From NCBI GenBank assembly GCA_004368235.1, contig JXTW01000006.1, positions 1,366 through 65,365 on the forward strand: a stretch of DNA of 64,000 nt, written 5' to 3'. This stretch comes from Helicobacter anseris (GTDB taxonomy: Bacteria; Campylobacterota; Campylobacteria; Campylobacterales; Helicobacteraceae). A program made the position numbers and the translations under genes. Below, piece after piece: positions 1 to 8,111 of the stretch. Every line of letters starts with the position of its first letter. The first letter of the stretch is position 1. The notes under the pieces are model-generated. The model was not told the DNA's origin. It ran no database searches and was given only the letters and a program-made list of their open reading frames with translations.

Positions 1-26
1 AGATTACATAGAGTTAGGATAGGGCT

Positions 27-1847
27 TTAGGATTTATTTTTGAGTGTTGTTTTTAGGATTTGTTCAATTTCAGTGTCGCTGGCTGCTTGTATAGCAGAAA
101 AACTACCAAAATAATCTAGTAGCTTTTTAGTTTGGGCTTTGGTGTAGGGATTTTTTAAGAGAGCTTTTGTCTTTTGCTTGCGATGAAAAGAGATGGCAAA
201 GCGATGAGCTTCATCGCGTAATTTTTGCAAAAACTGCAAGCGGGGATCAGATGAGCTTAGATGCAAGGTAGTGATTTCTAGAGTAGAGGTTTTTGGCATA
301 GGATAATAGATGGTATCATGGGCAGATCCTTTGGCTCGATGAGCTTTAGCATCAATTTTTTCTTTTGCAATTGCAATGACATCAAGATGTAATCCTGCAG
401 AATCTAAAAGCTCTTTTGCAATTTTTATTTGACCAGATCCTCCATCTAGCAGCCATAAATCTGGTGGTGAGAGCTTGTCAAAGCTTTGTATCCTATGTAG
501 AAGCATTTCGCGCATTTGTGAATATTCATCAGTGGATTTTAAGTTATAGTGGCGATATGATGACTTGATAAAATCATGATCTTCATAAGTGATCATTGCC
601 CCGACATTATGGCTAAAGCTATGATGACTGGTATCAAAAACCTCGATTCTAAAAGGTGGACTAGAGAGATTTAAAAGCAAGGCTATATCGTTTAAAAGTG
701 TGTTTTCAGGTGCATTTTTTTGCATATTTTGACGCAAGACTTCTTGTGCATTTTTATGTGCAATATCAAGTAGGGATTTTTTAAAGCCAATTTGCGGTAA
801 TGTGATCTTAATATTTTTGTTTTGACGCTTTTGTAAAAAAGATTCTAATAAATCACAATCTTCTGGTTTTATGGGTAATATAACCTCATCTGGAGGTAGG
901 GGAGAGGGATCAGAATAGTGATTGAGAATATGCTGGGTAAATAGCTCTGGATAGGAAATATCAAAATTATAGTGAAGGATTTTAAAATCTGAAGAGCTAA
1001 TGGATCCATCACGCATAAAAAGCTTCATTAAAACCGCTTTATAGGAGTTGTTTTGCTCTATTTTAGCTATATGGAGGATATCAAGATTGTATGGTTTGGG
1101 GGTGTTAATTTGAGAAAAGTTAGCCAAAGGGGTAATAGCTTTTATCATTTCTCTATATTCTTTAGCTTTTTCAAAAAGCAGTTTATTAGAGCAATCTAGC
1201 ATTTTTTCTTCTAATGCCTTTAAAAGCTTTTTTTTATTTTGCAATAACAAAAGAGCAGAATCTAGAATTTTGGCATATTCATTTTTTGTGATTTTGCCTT
1301 CACATGGGGCATGGCATTTGTTGATCTGATAAAAAAGACAAGCTTTTTTATATTTTATGCATCTACTTTTTTGGACTAATGGGAAAAGATCATAAAGTGC
1401 ATCTAAAAGGCTGCGGCACCCACTAGGATATGGACCAAAATAGCGTAAGTTAGACTTATTTTTTACTTGACGAGTGAACTCAAATCTAGGAAAATCTTGT
1501 GTTGTATCTAAAAGAATATAAGGATAGGTTTTATCATCGCGAAGCAAAATATTGTATTTTGGTTTAAGCTGTTTAATGAGTGTATTCTCAAGAATGAGAG
1601 CATCTTGCTCAGTTTGGACTATTGTAGTATCTAGGCTATAGGCTTGAGATATCATAATTTGGATTCTTTGAGTATTTCTTGGATTAGGTATAAGAGTATT
1701 ATTTATTTGTTTAAAGTAACTATTAATACGTTTTTTAAGGTTTTTTGCTTTGCCGATATAAAGGATTTTACCAGTCTGATCTAAATATTTATATACACCT
1801 GCTTCTTGTGGTAAGTGTTGCAGAGCATTTATTGTAATAATAGTCAT
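27..1847 (-). CDS. uvrC: Excinuclease ABC subunit C
   Basis: UvrC makes the dual incisions of nucleotide excision repair after UvrA/UvrB load on the damage; it acts in the cytoplasm. The 606-residue product has the family layout: an N-terminal GIY-YIG nuclease (VYKYLDQTGKILYIGKAKN, about residues 18-36), four clustered cysteines near 163-181 (CIKYKKAC...CHAPC) in the place where a 4Fe-4S cluster has been reported for UvrC, a UVR helical hairpin near 205-240, an RNase H-like second nuclease (VFDTSHHSF, LLDGGSGQIK) and a terminal helix-hairpin-helix. Length is normal for the family. The gene starts inside the last codon of the next gene upstream on the same strand (ATGA-type overlap at 1844-1847), so the two are probably translated together. 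The stop codon lies 26 bases from the window edge. Confidence 0.97.
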   Translation of the reverse strand: MTIITINALQHLPQEAGVYKYLDQTGKILYIGKAKNLKKRINSYFKQINNTLIPNPRNTQRIQIMISQAYSLDTTIVQTEQDALILENTLIKQLKPKYNILLRDDKTYPYILLDTTQDFPRFEFTRQVKNKSNLRYFGPYPSGCRSLLDALYDLFPLVQKSRCIKYKKACLFYQINKCHAPCEGKITKNEYAKILDSALLLLQNKKKLLKALEEKMLDCSNKLLFEKAKEYREMIKAITPLANFSQINTPKPYNLDILHIAKIEQNNSYKAVLMKLFMRDGSISSSDFKILHYNFDISYPELFTQHILNHYSDPSPLPPDEVILPIKPEDCDLLESFLQKRQNKNIKITLPQIGFKKSLLDIAHKNAQEVLRQNMQKNAPENTLLNDIALLLNLSSPPFRIEVFDTSHHSFSHNVGAMITYEDHDFIKSSYRHYNLKSTDEYSQMREMLLHRIQSFDKLSPPDLWLLDGGSGQIKIAKELLDSAGLHLDVIAIAKEKIDAKAHRAKGSAHDTIYYPMPKTSTLEITTLHLSSSDPRLQFLQKLRDEAHRFAISFHRKQKTKALLKNPYTKAQTKKLLDYFGSFSAIQAASDTEIEQILKTTLKNKS

Positions 1848-2338
1848 AATTTAATGTAGTCATCATTATTATTTTGGCGATTTTCTAAGATGATAGCGCG
1901 AATTGATTCTAATATAGAATAGCGAGTGGTATTTTTAGCAAAATGGTTTTGAAAAAGACCAAAAGATCGTTCGATATAGGTAGGTACTTGGATCGGAGGG
2001 CTATCTTGTTGTGTTTGCAGGTTATTTTTTGGGACATAGCCTTTGATAATATTTTTATTTTGCATATTTAGATTCTGTATTAATATGGGGAAAAATGTAG
2101 AATGTTCTTGGATGGCTGTAAGGATTTTTTTGGTATGATATTTGTTAAATTCATTGCAGATTATTTGATTTTTAAAAGCAAAAAAAAGGCAGTTCTTTTT
2201 TAAAAAAATCCCAATGAGCGAGTCTTTAATCATTGAGGGCAAGAGTATTTTGAGGCGTTGGCATTCATATAGGGGTGATAGGTGATTTAGTCTAGGTATT
2301 TTAAAGACAGCGGAGATGAGATTTTGAGAACTTTTCAT
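1844..2338 (-). CDS. Hypothetical protein, possibly DUF721/DciA-like
   Basis: A 164-residue protein without signal peptide or membrane segment. The pattern of an N-terminal helical part (about residues 15-45) followed by FLKKNCLFFAFKNQIICNEF resembles the short DUF721/DciA-type proteins often found in epsilonproteobacteria; this is a weak pattern match, not a firm assignment. It lies upstream of uvrC on the same strand and overlaps its start by 4 bases, so it is likely cotranscribed and translationally coupled with uvrC. Its own start codon (2336-2338) overlaps the start of the divergent mini-lipoprotein gene. The C-terminal half (after residue 105) is low in recognisable sequence and rich in N, Q and I. 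Function unknown. Confidence 0.7.
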   Translation of the reverse strand: MKSSQNLISAVFKIPRLNHLSPLYECQRLKILLPSMIKDSLIGIFLKKNCLFFAFKNQIICNEFNKYHTKKILTAIQEHSTFFPILIQNLNMQNKNIIKGYVPKNNLQTQQDSPPIQVPTYIERSFGLFQNHFAKNTTRYSILESIRAIILENRQNNNDDYIKL

Positions 2339-2482
2339 TTGGTAATTGTAGCATATTTTTTGATGTGTATTTTTGGCTGTGGATATAAGACTGATCCTTA
2401 TTGGAGTGCTAAAAATGATTTGTTAAATGCTAAAGAGGATAATAAGAGCACTCATTTGTCTAATAAAGTATCCCTTAAATGA
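2324..2482 (+). CDS. Small predicted lipoprotein (TTG start)
   Basis: A 52-residue reading frame. It begins with TTG at 2324, preceded by GGAG (2312-2315) at good distance; the only stop-free upstream extension contains no ATG before the stop at 2288. The product has a short hydrophobic signal (LVIVAYFLMCIF) and a lipobox-like I-F-G-C ending at Cys19, followed by GYKTDPYW. Small lipoproteins with a CGYK.DP motif just after the lipidated Cys are known from epsilonproteobacteria, so it is probably an envelope lipoprotein made by Lgt/LspA/Lnt processing. The 5' end overlaps the start of the divergent gene at 2338 by 15 bases. Role unknown. Confidence 0.68.
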   Translation: MRTFHLVIVAYFLMCIFGCGYKTDPYWSAKNDLLNAKEDNKSTHLSNKVSLK

Positions 2483-2513
2483 AAGGATTTAGAGTTTAAG
2501 TAGGTTTAATGGT

Positions 2514-4532
2514 ATGCGCATCAAATCTAAAGTGTTAGATACTTTTAACTTATGGAAAGATAGAATCTGGGATTTTGTCTTTTTGCATGATCCTGGATAT
2601 ATGCATTTTTTTTACGCTTTGAAAATTTTTTTTGCTAGTTTTCTCTCACTTCTGGCGAGCTATCATTTTTTTGGCACAAGTGTTTTAATGTGGGCAGCGC
2701 TAGTGCCCATTCATTTTTACTTTCTTAATGTTACTTTTGTCAATAGAGCTAATGTTACGCGGAATTTTGTGCTATTTTTAACTTTTTCTGTAATTGATGT
2801 ATTTTTACTCTTTTTTATGCTGCCTTTTGGATATTGGCTAATGCTACCCTTAGGCGTGCTTGGTTTTTTGGCTGTACTTATTTCTAGCTATGAATTAGAT
2901 TTGCAAAAAGTTATGAATATGGCTATTTTAAATGGATTGATTGCTTGTTTATATGAAAAGCTCACTCCTAATTTTAAATTAATAGATGGTGTTGGTACTT
3001 TAGTAATAGCTGGGGTGATCACACTTAGTGTTCATTATTTTGTACGTCCTAAAAGACATAGTAGATTTGTACGCAAATATTTTCCTGATTTATTTCATAC
3101 TTTAGAATTGATGATTAAAAATCTTAATAAGAGTAAACAATTTGTGCAATACCATCACAAAGCAAGACTGCAGATGGAAGTCTTGCGCGGAATTTGTAAT
3201 ACTAAAAATTCTAATGATGTTTATACGATAAAAAGTATGAAGCGTGCTGTATTTTATCTTTATCGCTTAGAGGAGATTTATCAGTGTATTGCTGCTTTAT
3301 ATGATGATTTGAATTTAAATGATAGGGAGTTTATGAGTATTAAGCGCGAGATTATTTACAATCTTGAGCAACTCTCTGGATTGTTTGAAGGTATTCCCCC
3401 ACATTTAAAAAGAAAAGCTTTAGAGAGCTATAAGGGTAAGGCTAGCTCTTTTATCAATACCATTAAAGTCCTTTATAATGCTATGGAATCTTTTAAACGT
3501 GGGGGTGAGGAAAGGGATTATTTTGCAGAAGCTCAACCAAAAAATAGTTTAAAAATATTTAAAAAAGTCTTGAGATGGAAAAATGATACCTTTCGATATG
3601 GGGTAAAGTATGCCCTTGTTTTAATGGCATCAGTTGTTATTTCAGAGTTTTTTAATATTAGTCATGGTATTTGGATTACTATGGCATGTGTAGCGATCAC
3701 TAAACCTAGTCTTGGTGGTGTAGGCTATATGGGTAAGGATTATAGTATTGGCGGTACATTGGGTATTTTACTAGGCACATTGATAGTATATGTGAGTTAC
3801 CCTAGCTTGGTATTTAATGTTATTTTTGTTTTTGTTGTCTTTGCTTTTGTGTATTTTCGTGTATATACTTATGGGCTTTGGGCTTGTTTTATGATGATGT
3901 CTTTTATTATGATGTTTTCAGTGATATATGGCTTTTCATTAGAAGTAGTTGCAGAGAGATTATTTGATGTAGGAGTGGCTTTTGTGCTTAGTTTTGGGAT
4001 TTTTTGGTTTCTTTGGCCTCGATATAGTGGTAATGAAGTCTTGCCTAATTTGAAAAAAGCATTGGAAAGTTTATTTCAGTCTTGTGGAATTTTAATTGAG
4101 CATTTGGGTGATTTAAAAAAGCAAAAACGTAATTTTAATCAAAAACAAAAAGAATTTTTTGCTTCTTATAATGAGCTTTTGGTATGTCTTGATGAGGCAA
4201 AAAATGAGAAGCATACTGGTTTTTTGATATTAAAAAATGTGCGTAAAAGTCTTAAGTATTTAAATTTTTTAAACCAAAATACTCTGAAGCTTTATTATTT
4301 CCTAGAAAGTAGGGCAGATATGAAGATTAAAGAGCTCTATATTAATGATCTTAGGCTTATTCAGACGCGTTATGAGATGATGCAACGTGCACTAGATAAT
4401 CATAGCTTTTATCTTAAAGAACAAAAAGATGGACGCTTTTTAAGTGAAGATGAGGATTTTAATGAAATGATAGATAGATTATTTGAAGCACAAAATGGAT
4501 TATTTGTAACATTAAAAAGCAATATAAAATGA
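2514..4532 (+). CDS. FUSC-family inner-membrane protein
   Basis: A 672-residue membrane protein of the fusaric-acid-resistance (FUSC/YccS/AaeB) type. There are two hydrophobic blocks, about residues 27-175 and 365-505, each with several predicted transmembrane helices, each followed by a long charged cytoplasmic region (about 180-360 and 510-672). This duplicated membrane-soluble-membrane-soluble layout is characteristic. Substrate is unknown; family members are proposed efflux proteins for aromatic acids, which is not shown here. The ribosome binding site is weak (AGG at 2502-2504), and the start is the first ATG of the frame. The stop overlaps a possible ATG of the NYN gene, so the two are probably cotranscribed. 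Confidence 0.82.
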   Translation: MRIKSKVLDTFNLWKDRIWDFVFLHDPGYMHFFYALKIFFASFLSLLASYHFFGTSVLMWAALVPIHFYFLNVTFVNRANVTRNFVLFLTFSVIDVFLLFFMLPFGYWLMLPLGVLGFLAVLISSYELDLQKVMNMAILNGLIACLYEKLTPNFKLIDGVGTLVIAGVITLSVHYFVRPKRHSRFVRKYFPDLFHTLELMIKNLNKSKQFVQYHHKARLQMEVLRGICNTKNSNDVYTIKSMKRAVFYLYRLEEIYQCIAALYDDLNLNDREFMSIKREIIYNLEQLSGLFEGIPPHLKRKALESYKGKASSFINTIKVLYNAMESFKRGGEERDYFAEAQPKNSLKIFKKVLRWKNDTFRYGVKYALVLMASVVISEFFNISHGIWITMACVAITKPSLGGVGYMGKDYSIGGTLGILLGTLIVYVSYPSLVFNVIFVFVVFAFVYFRVYTYGLWACFMMMSFIMMFSVIYGFSLEVVAERLFDVGVAFVLSFGIFWFLWPRYSGNEVLPNLKKALESLFQSCGILIEHLGDLKKQKRNFNQKQKEFFASYNELLVCLDEAKNEKHTGFLILKNVRKSLKYLNFLNQNTLKLYYFLESRADMKIKELYINDLRLIQTRYEMMQRALDNHSFYLKEQKDGRFLSEDEDFNEMIDRLFEAQNGLFVTLKSNIK

Positions 4533-4540
4533 GGAATAAC

Positions 4541-5248
4541 ATGGAGAAAAAAGAAAAAAAGATAGCTCTATTTATTGATTGTGAAAATATCGCATCAAAA
4601 TGGGCAGAAAAAATTTTTGAAAGCTTGCTTGATATCGGGGATGTGTGCATCAAAAAGGCTTATGGAGATTGGCGAGAATCTTCATTAAAGACCTGGGACA
4701 AAATATTAAGTATTTATGCGATTGAGCCTGTGCATATTATCACAGGTAATCATAATAAAAGGACTATTAGGGGTGGGAAAAACTCTTGTGATATTAGGCT
4801 TAGTATTGATGTGATGAATTGCCTTTATGATGGGCTTGTAGATTGTATTGCTATTGCAAGTAGCGATTCTGATTTTGCGCCATTAGCTCAAGAGATACGC
4901 AAAAGAGGTGTACAGGCTATAGGTTTTGGAGAGATGAAATCACGTCAGGAATATCAAAAAGCTTTTACAAGCTTTGAATTTTTATTTGATTCTGAACTTG
5001 AAATTGAAAAATCATTAAAGCAAAATAAAGTTCTTATTAGAATGCTTAAAAAGGCTATTGATGAAACTAGTGATGGATCTGGTAAGTCAAGTCTTGGCAG
5101 TATAGGCAATTGGATGCGTGATAATTATTCTCAAAGTGCAAAGAGTTATGGGAAGAATACTTGGGGGGATATATTTAAGATATTAAAAGATGAGTTTGAA
5201 ATTACAAGACAAAAGGGAGTAGTTTTAGTGGAATATTTGCGTTGGTAA
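4541..5248 (+). CDS. NYN-domain protein with C-terminal OST-HTH/LOTUS domain
   Basis: The protein starts with IALFIDCENIA and continues with SIDVMNCLYDG and IAIASSDSDFAPLAQEIRKRG, the aspartate-rich pattern of NYN (PIN-like) nucleases of the LabA/DUF88 group. The last 75 residues (from about VLIRMLKKAID to the end) look like an OST-HTH/LOTUS module, usually an RNA-binding domain. It is thus probably an RNA-directed protein or ribonuclease; substrate unknown. I chose ATG 4541 because GAGG at 4531-4534 sits 6 bases before it; the ATG at 4529 overlaps the FUSC stop codon and would add four residues but lacks a site of its own. Confidence 0.85.
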   Translation: MEKKEKKIALFIDCENIASKWAEKIFESLLDIGDVCIKKAYGDWRESSLKTWDKILSIYAIEPVHIITGNHNKRTIRGGKNSCDIRLSIDVMNCLYDGLVDCIAIASSDSDFAPLAQEIRKRGVQAIGFGEMKSRQEYQKAFTSFEFLFDSELEIEKSLKQNKVLIRMLKKAIDETSDGSGKSSLGSIGNWMRDNYSQSAKSYGKNTWGDIFKILKDEFEITRQKGVVLVEYLRW

Positions 5249-5252
5249 GCTC

Positions 5253-5280
5253 TTGGTATTTACTTGCGCTTTTGTATAAT
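5253..5280 (+). promoter_or_regulatory. Candidate sigma-70 promoter for hypBCD
   Basis: TTGGTA (5253-5258), a 16-base spacer and a consensus TATAAT (5275-5280) lie 29 bases before the hypB start, just after the NYN gene stop. This suggests the hyp genes are transcribed separately from the genes upstream. Read by eye only. Confidence 0.6.
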
Positions 5281-5309
5281 CTAAAAAGTTCTATTAATAA
5301 GGAAAGATA

Positions 5310-6038
5310 ATGCAACATTCACGCCAAGAAACACTTCAAAATAATCCTAATTTAAATGCAAAAAGTATACAAGTGGTTGAGAGAATTTTAAGTAAAAATG
5401 ATCTTAAAGCTAATGAAATGAGAGAGAAATATACACAAGATGGACTTTATACAATTAACTTTATGAGCTCGCCTGGGAGTGGTAAGACAACGCTTTTGGA
5501 GAATCTGGCTAACTTTGAGGATTTTAGATTTAGTGTGATTGAAGGGGATATGCAGACTAATAGAGATGCAGAGCGTTTGCAAAAAAAAGGTGTTTTTGCA
5601 GAGCAGATTGCTACAGGGGAGGCTTGTCATTTAGAAGCTAGTATGGTAGAGAGAGCATATGAGGCTTTAAAAAATAGAGGTGAATTAAAAAACAAAGACT
5701 ATCTTATTATTGAAAATATCGGGAATTTAGTTTGTCCAGCTAGCTATGATTTGGGTGCAGCGCTTAATATTTTATTGCTTTCAGTGCCTGAAGGAGATGA
5801 TAAAATTTTAAAATACCCTACCATATTTATGTGCGCTGATGCTGTGGTAGTAAGTAAGGCAGATATGATTGATTATTTTGGTTTTCGTGTTAGTCAAGTA
5901 CAAGAGGATATGCAAAAACTTAAGCCAGATACTCCTATTTTTCTTACTAGTTCTAAAGATTTGCATTCTCTTGAAAAACTTAAAAATTTTATTGTCAATA
6001 AGCGTACACAAGGTTATTTTTCTAATCATAAATTTTAG
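5310..6038 (+). CDS. hypB: Hydrogenase/urease nickel incorporation GTPase HypB
   Basis: HypB is the GTPase that, with HypA, delivers nickel to the [NiFe]-hydrogenase large subunit; in H. pylori it also supports urease maturation. The 242-residue product has a Walker A loop SSPGSGKTTLLE (about residues 53-64), the GEACHLEASMV metal-site segment with the conserved Cys-His pair, ENIGNLVCP (switch region) and VVSKADMI in place of NKxD. It lacks the histidine-rich and CxxCGC N-terminal metal-binding extensions of enterobacterial HypB, as the H. pylori protein does. The start has AAGGA upstream (5300-5304). hypC follows after 8 bases and hypD overlaps hypC, so the three form an operon. Confidence 0.96.
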   Translation: MQHSRQETLQNNPNLNAKSIQVVERILSKNDLKANEMREKYTQDGLYTINFMSSPGSGKTTLLENLANFEDFRFSVIEGDMQTNRDAERLQKKGVFAEQIATGEACHLEASMVERAYEALKNRGELKNKDYLIIENIGNLVCPASYDLGAALNILLLSVPEGDDKILKYPTIFMCADAVVVSKADMIDYFGFRVSQVQEDMQKLKPDTPIFLTSSKDLHSLEKLKNFIVNKRTQGYFSNHKF

Positions 6039-6046
6039 GAGTTGTT

Positions 6047-6316
6047 ATGTGTTTGGCTATTCCATCAAAAGTGATTGAGATTGATTTGAAAAAAAATATT
6101 GCATTAGTAGAAACTTTAGGGGTGCAGAGAGAAGCAAGTTTGGATTTAATGCAAGATTCTATAGAGATTAATGATTATGTATTATTGCATATTGGCTATG
6201 TGATGAGCAAGATCAATAAAGAGGATGCACTAGAATCTATTGCCCTTTATCAAGAGATGATAGAAAAAATGTCAGATGAATTAGAAGATGAATGGATTGA
6301 TGAGGAATACCGTTAA
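6047..6316 (+). CDS. hypC: Hydrogenase assembly chaperone HypC
   Basis: HypC is a small chaperone that forms a complex with HypD to carry the Fe(CN)2CO unit to the hydrogenase large-subunit precursor. The 89-residue product begins MCLAIPSKVIEID, with the invariant Cys2 that binds iron and the precursor, and has the typical VLLHIGYVMSKI segment. A GGAG ribosome binding site (6038-6041) precedes the ATG. The last base of its stop codon is the first base of the hypD start region (6316), indicating coupled translation. Length is typical of the family. Confidence 0.96.
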   Translation: MCLAIPSKVIEIDLKKNIALVETLGVQREASLDLMQDSIEINDYVLLHIGYVMSKINKEDALESIALYQEMIEKMSDELEDEWIDEEYR

Positions 6317-7461
6317 TGCAATTATCAAAGGACTTGCAAAGAAGCGAAATGCTATTAATTGATGCTTTTAGAGATAAGGATTTTATTTTAACTCTGGCTG
6401 ATAAGATTAAAAAAGAGGCTAAAAAATTTAAAGAAAAGCTTTGTGTAATGGAGGTTTGTGGAGGACATACGCATACTTTAATGAAATATGGACTAACCAA
6501 ATTACTGCCTGAAAATATCGAATGCGTCCATGGACCAGGGTGTCCAGTGTGCATTATGCCAAAAAATAGAATTAATCAAGCCTATGAAATTGCTATGCAA
6601 AAAGATGTAATTTTATTGACATTGGGAGATATGCTAAAAGTACCTGGATCAAAAGGTAGTTTGCAAGATGCAAGAAGCCTTGGTGCAGAGCTTGGTTTTT
6701 TGTATTCCCCTCTTCAGGCTTTAGAAATTGCTAAAAAAAATCCAGATAAAAGAGTTGTATATTTTGCTATAGGCTTTGAGACGACTACGCCTATGACTGC
6801 TGCCCTTATTGAGCGTTGTATTCAAGAAGGGATTAAAAATTTATTTTTCCATATTAACCATGTCTTAGTCCCTCCCCCATTACATAAAATTTTAGATTCT
6901 AAGGATTGTCGGATTAATGCTCTTTTAGCACCTTCTCATGTGAGTGTAATTGCTGGAGCAAAAATTTATGAAGAGATTTTTAATCGTTATAAATTGCCTA
7001 TTGTGGTGAGTGGATTTGAGCCAGTAGATATGATGCAGAGTTTATTAATGTTGAGCTATCAATTTGCTAAAAATAATGCAGAGTTGGAAGTGCAATATTC
7101 TCGTGTGGTTACTAGAGAGGGGAATTTAAAAGCTCAAGCAATGATTGATAAGTATTTTAAAAAAAGAGAACATTTTGAATGGAGGGGGCTTGGTGATATT
7201 GCATATTCAGCATTGATGCTCCGCCCAGAATATGCTCATTTAGATGCTGAAATTATTTTTGATCTAGTTTTGAGCAAAGATAATATTCAAGACAATAGAG
7301 CTTGTCGCTGTGGAGATATTTTACGTGGTATAGCTAAGCCTTATGACTGCAAAGTTTTTGGTAAGTCTTGCACTCCTAATAATCCACTTGGTAGTTGTAT
7401 GGTGAGTAGTGAAGGAGCTTGTGCTGCATATTACAAATATGGTATATCTAAAGTGATCTAA
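6316..7461 (+). CDS. hypD: Hydrogenase formation protein HypD
   Basis: HypD is the iron-sulfur protein scaffold on which the Fe(CN)2CO cofactor of [NiFe]-hydrogenase is assembled together with HypC and HypE. The 381-residue product shows the diagnostic motifs in order: VCGGHTHTLMKYG (about residue 50), HGPGCPVCIMP (about 74-84), GFETTTP (about 154), and a C-terminal cysteine cluster (CRCGDILRG, CTPNNPLGSC, EGACAAYY) for the 4Fe-4S cluster. It completes the hypBCD operon; hypA, hypE and hypF and the structural genes are not in this window. The 3' end overlaps the convergent ABC-ATPase gene by 4 bases. Confidence 0.97.
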   Translation: MQLSKDLQRSEMLLIDAFRDKDFILTLADKIKKEAKKFKEKLCVMEVCGGHTHTLMKYGLTKLLPENIECVHGPGCPVCIMPKNRINQAYEIAMQKDVILLTLGDMLKVPGSKGSLQDARSLGAELGFLYSPLQALEIAKKNPDKRVVYFAIGFETTTPMTAALIERCIQEGIKNLFFHINHVLVPPPLHKILDSKDCRINALLAPSHVSVIAGAKIYEEIFNRYKLPIVVSGFEPVDMMQSLLMLSYQFAKNNAELEVQYSRVVTREGNLKAQAMIDKYFKKREHFEWRGLGDIAYSALMLRPEYAHLDAEIIFDLVLSKDNIQDNRACRCGDILRGIAKPYDCKVFGKSCTPNNPLGSCMVSSEGACAAYYKYGISKVI

Positions 7462-8111
7462 ATTTTTTCTAGTTGCTGGTTTATGAGACGATAGGTAAAT
7501 TTGCACTCTTTAGCTATGCCTTCATCATGAGTAGCTAGGATAAGCGCTGCATTGTTGTCTTGAATATATTCAAAAATACTTTCCATAACAATACTAGCTG
7601 TTTTGGAATCCAGATTCCCTGTAGGCTCATCAGCAAAAATAATTTTAGGTTGCTTACAAAGTACCCTAGCAATAGAAAGGCGTTGCTGTTGTCCTCCTGA
7701 TAGACTACCAATACTTTGAGTTAAAATGTGATTTACATTTAATTTTTCCAAAAGATGAGTATCTATTTTTTTATCTGTAAGTAGACTGGCTACTTTTAAA
7801 TTTTCAAGTGCAGAGAATCCAGCAAAGAGATAGTGAGATTGAAAAATGATGCCTAGATCATAGCGCCTTATTTCTAAAAGTTTATCTTTAGGTTGTGAGT
7901 AGATATCTAAGATATTTAATAGATCGACTTGTCCATAATTTGGCTTTAGCATTGTAGATAAGTGGTTTAAGATGGTGGATTTTCCACTGCCAGAAACTCC
8001 AAGAATAGCCATACTTTCTTTGGCTTTTAAGCTGAAGTTTAAATTATTATAGAGCGGATAGTCAAATTGATGAGAAAGGTTTGTAGCTTTAAGTATGGTT
8101 TGTGATTTCAT
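7458..8111 (-). CDS. ABC transporter ATP-binding protein, LolD/MacB-like
   Basis: A 217-residue stand-alone nucleotide-binding subunit. Walker A is GVSGSGKSTILNHL (about residue 38), the signature is LSGGQQQRLSIARVL (about 138), Walker B is IIFADEPTGNLDS, and the switch His is in LATHDEG. The DEPTGNLDS form is typical of the LolD/MacB/FtsE group, which drive lipoprotein release or envelope export; the permease partner is not adjacent, so the exact role is inferred. It follows lnt directly (4-base overlap at 8108-8111), and the same ATPase-lnt-cvpA-lysS order is known to me from H. pylori. Coupling to lnt fits a role in lipoprotein handling. Confidence 0.9.
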   Translation of the reverse strand: MKSQTILKATNLSHQFDYPLYNNLNFSLKAKESMAILGVSGSGKSTILNHLSTMLKPNYGQVDLLNILDIYSQPKDKLLEIRRYDLGIIFQSHYLFAGFSALENLKVASLLTDKKIDTHLLEKLNVNHILTQSIGSLSGGQQQRLSIARVLCKQPKIIFADEPTGNLDSKTASIVMESIFEYIQDNNAALILATHDEGIAKECKFTYRLINQQLEKI

